This document shows positions 58,239 to 64,000 of a DNA stretch of 64,000 bases, piece after piece. The translations under genes and the position numbers were made by a program. Source of the stretch: Anaerohabitans sp964387285 (GTDB taxonomy: Bacteria; Zhuqueibacterota; Zhuqueibacteria; Residuimicrobiales; Residuimicrobiaceae); contig CAYLWO010000012.1 of the NCBI GenBank assembly GCA_964387285.1, forward strand, positions 44,503 to 108,502, written 5' to 3'. The notes under the pieces were generated by a model. It did no database searches. It was given only the letters and a program-made list of their open reading frames with translations, and had not been told where the DNA came from. The first letter of the stretch is position 1. The number at the start of each line of letters is the position of its first letter.

Positions 58239-59456
58239 ATGACAGATCCGAAAATATTTTATCGTGAACTGGACGCCCTGCTGGCGAAAATCCGCATTGA
58301 ACAAAGCGGCGTCAACTTTTTGCCGCATTTGCTGGACGAATTGGAGGAAAATTTCGGCCGGCGTCTTCATTTTACCTTTGGCCGAATTTATGAATTGCAT
58401 GAACGTGTTTTTGTATTAACGCATGTCAATGGAGATCATGCAGACCGTTTTGTTGCTGAATTGGCTTTAAACGATCCGGCGATACAATTGGTGCATCGCA
58501 ATCGCAGTTATATTTATGATCAGCCGGACCTGGCCCGATTTTTTTTCATCGATCCGGGCGCCGCTCTGAACGGATCAGCCGCTTTCAGCGTGCATTCGCC
58601 GGAAAAGCAATGGCTTTTTGTGTTTTCCCTGACCCATGGTTGGATGCGGGAGGAGATCAATCTGTTTCTGAATTCGGTGCGCACCGCCATTAATTATCGC
58701 CTGTTTTCCGATGCCATTGGCGCCCGTTTCGGTCAGGCTGTCCAGATCCAAAAAAGCTTGTTGCCGGCCGAGGCGCCGGAGATGCCCGGTTATCAGATAG
58801 CCGGCCGTTCCCAGCCGGCGGAAATGGTCGGCGGCGACTTTTTCGATTATTATGATATGCAGGACGGCGGATTCGGCATCGGTCTGGGCGACGCCAGCGG
58901 TCACGGCTTGCCCGCGGCCTTGTTGATCCGCGACGTGGTCATCGGCTTGCGCATGGGGCTGTCCATGGAGTTGCGCACGGTGAATATTCTGCGCCGCCTG
59001 AACGACGTCATTCAACGCAGCGCTCAGGCCAGCAACTATGTTTCCCTGTTCATCGGCGAAATCGAACCTGAAGGACATCTGTTTTACGTCAACGCCGGTC
59101 ATCCGGGACCGCTCTTGGTGCACGACCACCGGGCGCAGCAATTGGCCGCCACCGGCATCACGCTGGGATTTTTAAAGGATATTCAATTGGGCCGGGCCTA
59201 TGCGTATTTGCCGCCGGAAGCAGTGCTGGTGATTTTCAGCGACGGCATCGTGGAACGGATGGATCGGCAGGGACAAATGTTCGGCATAGAACGGCTGCAG
59301 GACTTTATCATAAAGCATCAGCATCTGGACAGCCAGGCTTTGTTGGAACTGGTTTATGAGACCGTCATTGAATTCGGCCAAGGCGCGGCCTGGGAAGACG
59401 ATGCCACGCTGGTGGTTATCAAGAGAGAGCGCGCTGAAAAGAGTCGGTATTCATAA
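58239..59456 (+). CDS. PP2C/SpoIIE-type serine phosphatase
   Basis: A 405-residue cytosolic phosphatase of the RsbU/SpoIIE type. An N-terminal region (about 15-160) looks like a GAF-type sensory domain. The PP2C domain (about 165-395) carries QIQKSLLPAEAPEMPGYQI, MVGGDFFDYY, GLGDASGHGLPAALL, FSDGIVERMD and WEDDATLVVI, with the metal-binding aspartates intact. Such enzymes usually dephosphorylate anti-anti-sigma proteins in partner-switching; no STAS or kinase gene is adjacent, so the target is unlinked. The upstream gap carries a repeat element. Monocistronic, convergent with the thioesterase gene (26 bp apart). Confidence 0.9.
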   Translation: MTDPKIFYRELDALLAKIRIEQSGVNFLPHLLDELEENFGRRLHFTFGRIYELHERVFVLTHVNGDHADRFVAELALNDPAIQLVHRNRSYIYDQPDLARFFFIDPGAALNGSAAFSVHSPEKQWLFVFSLTHGWMREEINLFLNSVRTAINYRLFSDAIGARFGQAVQIQKSLLPAEAPEMPGYQIAGRSQPAEMVGGDFFDYYDMQDGGFGIGLGDASGHGLPAALLIRDVVIGLRMGLSMELRTVNILRRLNDVIQRSAQASNYVSLFIGEIEPEGHLFYVNAGHPGPLLVHDHRAQQLAATGITLGFLKDIQLGRAYAYLPPEAVLVIFSDGIVERMDRQGQMFGIERLQDFIIKHQHLDSQALLELVYETVIEFGQGAAWEDDATLVVIKRERAEKSRYS

Positions 59457-59482
59457 AAACCAAGACCGTATCATGGCTTTTG

Positions 59483-59989
59483 CTAATGCAGATGTTCAGC
59501 CGATGAATTTTCTTCCGGTTCAAAGAACTCTTCCATACCCGGGAAATGCAAATGTTCCGGCGCCTTATCCGCAGAAAAAGTAAAAAAGTGCGCCAGGCTC
59601 TGCGCACACAACTCTTCGGCCGAATTGTAAATTTCACCCTCGACCACGACAATGCGACGTTTTACCTCGTGAATACGACTGCGCAAAGTCAAGGTACCAC
59701 CCTGGACCGAAATGGGTTTGAGAAACTTTATTTCCATTCGGGACGTAACACCGGCGGTCTGGCAGAGCAGCAAAACAGCCCAGCCGGCAATCTCATCCAA
59801 AAGGGCGGTCTGTACGCCGCCGTGCAGAATGTTTCCCCATCCCTGAAACGATGCCTGCGGCTGCCAATAGGACACCACCTCATCGCCGTCCAGCCAGAAT
59901 TGCAGATGCAAGCCCAACGGATTGCTCGGGCAACAGCCAAAGCAACCGAATCCGGGAACCGATATGAACGGATTGCGTATTTTTCGCAC
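59483..59989 (-). CDS. Hotdog-fold thioesterase (PaaI/4HBT type)
   Basis: A 168-residue protein with the signature of small acyl-CoA thioesterases: PGFGCFGCCPSNPLGLHLQF near the N-terminus, HGGVQTALLDEIAGWAVLL (central helix; HGG and D/E active-site region) and TSRMEIKFLKPISVQGGTL. It would hydrolyse an acyl- or aryl-CoA thioester in the cytoplasm. The substrate is unknown and no CoA-dependent degradation genes are adjacent. The C-terminal tail (about 140-168) is acidic and probably disordered. Confidence 0.85.
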   Translation of the reverse strand: MRKIRNPFISVPGFGCFGCCPSNPLGLHLQFWLDGDEVVSYWQPQASFQGWGNILHGGVQTALLDEIAGWAVLLLCQTAGVTSRMEIKFLKPISVQGGTLTLRSRIHEVKRRIVVVEGEIYNSAEELCAQSLAHFFTFSADKAPEHLHFPGMEEFFEPEENSSAEHLH

Positions 59990-60081
59990 AAAAACTCCGT
60001 AATTTTTTGCATAAGGCGCAATTTATGCTAAATTATACATATCAATTCAACAATGCAACTCTTTTTAAAGGATGAAACTAG

Positions 60082-60600
60082 ATGGATTCAGAAGAGTTAT
60101 TCAAAGAGGTCCGGGCGCGCAACTGCGTTGATTACATGTTGCGCAATACGCAACAGCATCATGTACAGCTGTCCGCCATGGCTGATCAAAAAGCCAACAT
60201 CCTCCTCGGCGTGGCGGCGATCATCTTGACGCTGATATTGGGAAATTTCAAGGAAGGTGCACTGCAGATCTGGGCCATGGTTCTCGGATTTTTTGTACTG
60301 CTCTCAGCTATATTCTCCCTGTTCGCCATTATGCCGGGATTCAAAAGCAGAAAATGGCAGCATCCTAATCTGCTTTTTTTCGGCGTTTCTGCCAATCTGC
60401 AATTGGAGCAGTACAAAGAAAAAATGGCGGATATTATGAAAGACGATGCCCTGGTTTACGACGCCATTGTCAATGAACTCTATCAATTGGGCCAGGTGCT
60501 GTACTTTCATAAATACCGTTATATGAAATACAGCTATCAACTCTTTCTTGCCGGACTGGTGCTGGCGGCGCTTGTCTGGATTGTGGAAAGAGCGTTATAG
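60082..60600 (+). CDS. Pycsar-effector-like (DUF5706) membrane protein
   Basis: A 172-residue protein with the DUF5706/Pycsar effector layout: an N-terminal helix (MLRNTQQHHVQLSAMADQK), then MADQKANILLGVAAIILTLI (the conserved AD-KA-LLG motif before and within the first membrane segment). A second segment (about 58-80), a cytosolic helical loop and a last segment near the C-terminus (LFLAGLVLAALVWIVERAL) follow. In Pycsar defence, such proteins perforate the membrane when cCMP or cUMP accumulates. No cyclase is adjacent: flanks are a thioesterase (opposite strand) and an rRNA methyltransferase. It may be an orphan with a housekeeping role, or be triggered by a distant enzyme. Confidence 0.75.
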   Translation: MDSEELFKEVRARNCVDYMLRNTQQHHVQLSAMADQKANILLGVAAIILTLILGNFKEGALQIWAMVLGFFVLLSAIFSLFAIMPGFKSRKWQHPNLLFFGVSANLQLEQYKEKMADIMKDDALVYDAIVNELYQLGQVLYFHKYRYMKYSYQLFLAGLVLAALVWIVERAL

Positions 60601-60667
60601 AAAGCGATTACTCTTCATAACGCAATAAATCACCCGGCTGACAGTGATTGTCAATATATTTTTATCG

Positions 60668-60702
60668 TTTATCAATAAATATTTAAGTTTTATCAATAAA
60701 TA
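60668..60702. repeat. Direct repeats TTTATCAATAAATA, 21-bp period
   Basis: Two identical 14-bp words (60668-60681 and 60689-60702) begin 21 bp apart, two helical turns, just upstream of the methyltransferase start. This spacing suits a regulator binding one face of DNA, but could be chance in AT-rich sequence. Confidence 0.4.
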
Positions 60703-60721
60703 ACAACAGGCACATACGCGT

Positions 60722-61897
60722 ATGTTCGAAAAAACTAAACTGACTCAAGCCGTTAGACAGATGGTCTTACAGGCCCTGGATCTCGTTTTGTGTAAAAATC
60801 AGCACAGCGACAAGGCGCTGGCGCAGATTTTCCGGCAGAGCAAAGGCGCACATAAAGAACAGGTGGCTACAACCGTCTATGCCATTTTGCGCAGCTGGCG
60901 TTTTCTCTGGGCCTGTCGACAACAGGAACCGGCGACAGATGAACAGTCGTTAAAAACAGCTTTGTGGACCTGGGAGCTGCTGCAGAGCGAACAGGCGCCG
61001 GAACATAAGGATCGGCAATTGATCTGGAAACAACGCGGTTCGCTGGATGTTGTCCGTCTCAGCGTGCCGGACTGGCTCTATGACCTGGGCTATCAACAAT
61101 CCGGCGAAGAGTGGCGTAAAGAGCTGGCAGCCCTGAATCAATCGCCTAAAACCGTGGTGCGTGCTAATACGTTGAAAATCGATCGTGAGAATCTACACAA
61201 ACAATTTCCGACCGCTAAAACCGTGGCCTGGGCGCCGGACGCTTTGATTCTGACCGAAGCGAAGGATATATTCGATCGCGCCGAATTCAGACAAGGGTTG
61301 TTTGAAATTCAAGACGCCGCTTCCCAGGCTGTCTCGCTTTTGCTGCAGGTTGAACCCGGTCATCGTGTGTTGGATGCCTGCGCAGGCAGCGGAGGCAAGA
61401 GCCTGCATCTGGCAGCGCTGATGCAAAACAAAGGCCGTATCATAAGCTTGGACACATCAGCGGCAAGACTGGACGAGTTGCGCCGTCGCAGTCGTCGTGC
61501 CGGCGTCTCTATCATCGAGACCCGGCCAATTGATTCCGCCAAGGTCATCAAACGTTTACACGATTCAGCTGATCGGTTGTTGCTGGATGTGCCCTGTTCC
61601 GGCACCGGCGTGCTGCATCGCAATCCCGATATCCGTTGGCGGTTGTCGGAGACCATGTTGCACGAACTCATGGAAAAGCAACAACAGATTATATCGCAGT
61701 ACAGCCGTATGTTAAAAAAGGGCGGACGCATGGTATACGCCACGTGCAGTTTGCTGAAATGTGAAGGCGAAGATCAAATCGCCTGGTTTCTGCGACAAAA
61801 CCCAGAAACATTTCAGTTAGTGGAAGAAAAAAGGTACAGCCCGGCTAAAGAGGGATTTGATGGTTTTTATGTGGCGGCGTTGACGAAAGAATTATAA
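60722..61897 (+). CDS. RsmB/NOP2-family rRNA cytosine-C5 methyltransferase
   Basis: A 391-residue enzyme that would methylate a cytosine of 16S rRNA using S-adenosylmethionine. The N-terminal helical region (about 1-140) resembles the NusB-like RNA-binding part of RsmB. The methyltransferase domain shows VLDACAGSGGKSLHLAAL (motif I), LLLDVPCSGTGVLHRNPDIR (motif IV with catalytic-release cysteine) and YATCSLLKCEGEDQ (motif VI with the nucleophilic cysteine). The start at 60722 (ATG) lacks a strong ribosome site. RsmB versus RsmF cannot be separated with certainty. Confidence 0.9.
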   Translation: MFEKTKLTQAVRQMVLQALDLVLCKNQHSDKALAQIFRQSKGAHKEQVATTVYAILRSWRFLWACRQQEPATDEQSLKTALWTWELLQSEQAPEHKDRQLIWKQRGSLDVVRLSVPDWLYDLGYQQSGEEWRKELAALNQSPKTVVRANTLKIDRENLHKQFPTAKTVAWAPDALILTEAKDIFDRAEFRQGLFEIQDAASQAVSLLLQVEPGHRVLDACAGSGGKSLHLAALMQNKGRIISLDTSAARLDELRRRSRRAGVSIIETRPIDSAKVIKRLHDSADRLLLDVPCSGTGVLHRNPDIRWRLSETMLHELMEKQQQIISQYSRMLKKGGRMVYATCSLLKCEGEDQIAWFLRQNPETFQLVEEKRYSPAKEGFDGFYVAALTKEL

Positions 61898-61999
61898 TTC
61901 TATAATATTATATCCGCTCCAATTTAATTACAACAAAAATGGAAAGGCCAAAAGAGACAAATATCGCTATTATCTATGTTCGTAAAATACCGAATTTCT

Positions 62000-62617
62000 T
62001 CACAATCCAGCATTTTTTGCCATCCTTAACATTTCATCTAATAATTCTCGTAGGTAGGGACATTTGGCGTAAGCAATATCCGGGCTGAGTTTTAAAAACA
62101 ATTCCTTTCCATTCGTAGTCTTTTTAAAACTTTTCCTTAATTTTAGGGAATAGAGTTTATCCAACAATTTAGCGGGCGGTTCATCGAAATCGACGGTTTC
62201 TGGCTGTTGAATTCTACCAGGAAATGATTGCTGAATTTCCGGGGGGAAGAGGGAAGGATCGCTTAATAACCAAGCTTCCAGTTCATGGACGGCGAAAAAA
62301 AACCTGAATTTACTGTGATCAATAGCATTCTGAAAATGTTCTCGCCCCCAGACAATTTTTTCAACAACACTTAGCTTATTTTGAGGATAAAATACCGGCC
62401 CATATAGATCAAGCAATGTTATCACTCCCACTACATCCTCTTCATCAAGATACATACCTGCTTTCTTTTGATAATCATCATAAAGGGCTCGCCAACCTTC
62501 ATACTTTACTGGTTTAATTCCGACTCGTTGCGTTAGACGCACATCTAACCAACGTTTTAAAAACTCCGGTAAAGCAAGTTGTTCGGTTTTCCCTTCGCAT
62601 AATAATATAAATTTCAT
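62000..62617 (-). CDS. DUF4276 protein, TOPRIM-like, partner of AAA ATPase
   Basis: A 205-residue protein beginning MKFILLCEGKTEQLALPEFL. The CEGKTE motif resembles the catalytic EG loop of TOPRIM domains, ITLLDLYGPV could supply the following aspartate, and the later FFFAVHELEAWLLSD is the DUF4276 signature. Its ATG overlaps the stop of the upstream ATPase by four bases (ATGA), so the two are translationally coupled. The longer frame to 62677 lies inside the ATPase gene. DUF4276 with an AAA ATPase looks like a split OLD-type nuclease, known in phage defence. Nuclease activity is inferred. Confidence 0.8.
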   Translation of the reverse strand: MKFILLCEGKTEQLALPEFLKRWLDVRLTQRVGIKPVKYEGWRALYDDYQKKAGMYLDEEDVVGVITLLDLYGPVFYPQNKLSVVEKIVWGREHFQNAIDHSKFRFFFAVHELEAWLLSDPSLFPPEIQQSFPGRIQQPETVDFDEPPAKLLDKLYSLKLRKSFKKTTNGKELFLKLSPDIAYAKCPYLRELLDEMLRMAKNAGL

Positions 62618-63813
62618 TCCATGCTCTCCAATTCGCCGGAACGATAAAGTGATCCCAGAGAATATCCTCGCAACCATTTGTCCAATTTTTCACCACGAAG
62701 AACATTCAGCACAGATTGACCATCTTGCCATTTGGCAACCGTTACGGTAGGCGGTGCAACATTGTTAAAAGCATCAAGGAATTGCGGTGAATGAGTCGTA
62801 AAAATAACCTGAGTTCGTTTTGCAGCTTCCACCGCGTATTCGGCAATAATCGGTAACATGGACGGATGCAACCCGGTCTCCGGCTCATCAAATGCAATGA
62901 GTGGCGGCGGCGACGGCGAAGCTAACACGCAAAGGAGAATAAGAAAACGCAAGGTGCCGTCAGACATATCCGCAGCAGACTGTTCGCGCTGCAAGCTCTT
63001 CCAACGGATGCGCATTTGGATGCGTTGGTCGGCGGCGGGCGGGAAAATCAACTCATCAAAATCATCGCCGAAGGCACTGCGCATGGCCAAATGGATATCC
63101 TGCTTGAAATAACGATCGCTAGAGTACAACGTGTGTAATACTGTGATTAGGTTCTGAGCGTCCGCCTGCACAGTCTTCTCGGCTCTGGCAATCGTAGCTT
63201 GACGAATATGTGCGTTTTGATCCACTTGGATGTCATGATAAATGCGCCAAGTAGACAATTGCTTCTGGTATTCCGTGATTGTAGTGTTGAATAAAAAAGG
63301 ATTGACAACATGACTCAAAACACTCTCATCTTCTGGAATTGAATTTTCCGCAGCTTTTAGCGTCGTTTCATCCAAAACATCCGAAATGATAGCCGATGAG
63401 TCCAATCGTTCCAGTAATTTTAAAGGTGGAAGACGTTTACCTTCGACAAAACGGAAATAATTACCCAAACTCTCTTTGCCAATCCGATATACACTCGTTT
63501 TCCCAATTTGAATCATCTGGAATTCATATGTAAGACTGTTCTCTGTTTTAGAATAAGAATCCAGCGATGAAGCTTTCATTACAAAAAAGATATGATCAGC
63601 AGAACCATCCCACAACAATGGTTCAATACCTCCAGATCGTTGAATATATTTTGAAAGCTGACCTTGCGCCGACACAGTGATCATTTCAAGAAACCGTAGC
63701 AAATTGGACTTACCTGAACCATTAGGACCGATGATCACATTTAGATCTCCAGGTTGCCAATGGACTTTTTTAAAAGAACGGAATCCATGAATATCTAATT
63801 CTAAAATTTTCAT
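62614..63813 (-). CDS. AAA ATPase (OLD/RecF-like) paired with DUF4276
   Basis: A 399-residue ABC/SMC-class ATPase. It has Walker A IGPNGSGKSNLLRFL (about residues 28-42), a central helical insertion (about 110-270), the signature-like AADMSDGTLRFLILLCVLAS, Walker B PPLIAFDEPETGLHPSMLP and the H-loop VIFTTHSPQFLDAF. This is the layout of OLD/AAA21 ATPases that work with nucleases. ATPase and DUF4276 are translationally coupled. Upstream, 79 bp away, is the end of another minus-strand gene, so a larger operon is likely. Family secure; defence role inferred. Confidence 0.9.
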   Translation of the reverse strand: MKILELDIHGFRSFKKVHWQPGDLNVIIGPNGSGKSNLLRFLEMITVSAQGQLSKYIQRSGGIEPLLWDGSADHIFFVMKASSLDSYSKTENSLTYEFQMIQIGKTSVYRIGKESLGNYFRFVEGKRLPPLKLLERLDSSAIISDVLDETTLKAAENSIPEDESVLSHVVNPFLFNTTITEYQKQLSTWRIYHDIQVDQNAHIRQATIARAEKTVQADAQNLITVLHTLYSSDRYFKQDIHLAMRSAFGDDFDELIFPPAADQRIQMRIRWKSLQREQSAADMSDGTLRFLILLCVLASPSPPPLIAFDEPETGLHPSMLPIIAEYAVEAAKRTQVIFTTHSPQFLDAFNNVAPPTVTVAKWQDGQSVLNVLRGEKLDKWLRGYSLGSLYRSGELESME

Positions 63814-63892
63814 TAGACAATCCTTACTTGATCAGTAATTTAATAAACAACCATCATAAATTCTGTAAAAAACTTTTGAATAACAAGTAATT

Positions 63893-64000
63893 TTATGTAA
63901 GGACTTTCACCTTATCATTGTCAGCATCGTAGTTTTCACTCACCGAAAATCCCCACTCACCATAAACGCCGCCCAGAAAGACGGATAGGGATTGATCTGT
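63893..64000 (-). CDS. C-terminal fragment of a minus-strand gene (cut by window)
   Basis: The last 108 bases hold an open frame ending with TAA at 63893-63895. The visible 35 residues read TDQSLSVFLGGVYGEWGFSV and then SENYDADNDKVKVLT, plausibly protein. Family unknown. It lies upstream of the AAA ATPase on the same strand with a 79-bp gap and may be the first or middle gene of that operon. Confidence 0.45.
   Translation of the reverse strand, partial: TDQSLSVFLGGVYGEWGFSVSENYDADNDKVKVLT

Noticed and set aside
1..64000. tRNA, rRNA or CRISPR arrays
   Set aside because: No T-loop or anticodon pattern, no rRNA-like stretch and no regularly spaced repeats with unique spacers were noticed by eye. 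The dispersed palindromes are not evenly spaced.
1..64000. Complete insertion sequence or prophage
   Set aside because: No transposase, integrase or phage structural gene was recognised; mobile signals are limited to short palindromic repeats.

Overview
The window (64 kb, about 50% GC) looks like a chromosomal segment of an anaerobic, polysaccharide-degrading bacterium of the FCB superphylum. The closest feel is Calditrichota, candidate division KSB1 or Ignavibacteria. The reasons are a C-terminal QNYPNPFN-type sorting tail, a dockerin-like remnant of a family common in those phyla, the families DUF5916, DUF2911 and DUF4153, many lipoproteins, weak or AT-rich ribosome-binding regions, and glycyl-radical metabolism. 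This taxonomy is inference from gene families; no rRNA or tRNA was seen. Genes are loosely packed and the gaps are rich in palindromic repeats.

Layout. 0-5 kb: branched-chain amino acid genes ilvD (cut by the window edge), leuC and leuD, separated by repeat-bearing gaps. 5-9.5 kb: a small dimeric alpha/beta-barrel protein, a WG-repeat lipoprotein, a GH20 hexosaminidase and a broken dockerin-like gene. 9.5-17.7 kb: the most distinctive block, a glycyl radical enzyme with its activase, a UroD-like protein, and a sugar-type ABC importer (binding protein and two permeases, no ATPase). A candidate small RNA with its own promoter and terminator follows. 18-26 kb: a LamG protein, a GPH sugar symporter, a CAP-domain lipoprotein, an amidotransferase-like protein with a sorting tail, an unknown membrane protein and glgC. 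26-35.4 kb: a GH31 alpha-xylosidase with PA14 insert, a DUF4153 membrane protein, a GH28-like beta-helix enzyme and a double alpha/beta-hydrolase protein. 35.7-39.3 kb: an isoprenoid-synthase-fold protein, a tiny ORF with a strong terminator, and an ECF sigma operon. 39.5-47.4 kb: an amino-sugar/sialoglycan-like cluster of sialidase, ROK kinase, sugar MFS permease, PIG-L deacetylase, a tiny membrane protein and an SSS symporter. 47.7-61.9 kb: DUF2911, a MacA/MacB-type export module without ATPase, a DUF5916 outer-membrane protein, a ribose-type ABC pair without ATPase, a small secreted protein, a PP2C phosphatase, a thioesterase, an orphan Pycsar-effector-like membrane protein and an rRNA methyltransferase. 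62-64 kb: an AAA ATPase plus DUF4276 pair that resembles a split OLD nuclease, with the end of another gene upstream.

How it fits together. Exported hydrolases (GH20, GH31, GH28-like, GH33, esterase) would release sugars that the GPH, MFS, SSS and ABC systems import. The glycyl radical cluster would then ferment an unidentified, probably sugar-derived, compound. All three ABC systems lack an ATPase gene here, so shared or distant ATPases are implied. The best candidates for undescribed biology are the glycyl radical/UroD/ABC cluster, the orphan Pycsar-type membrane protein, the ATPase-DUF4276 operon, the isoprenoid-fold gene with its tiny partner, and a family of about 80-bp palindromic repeats with at least five copies.
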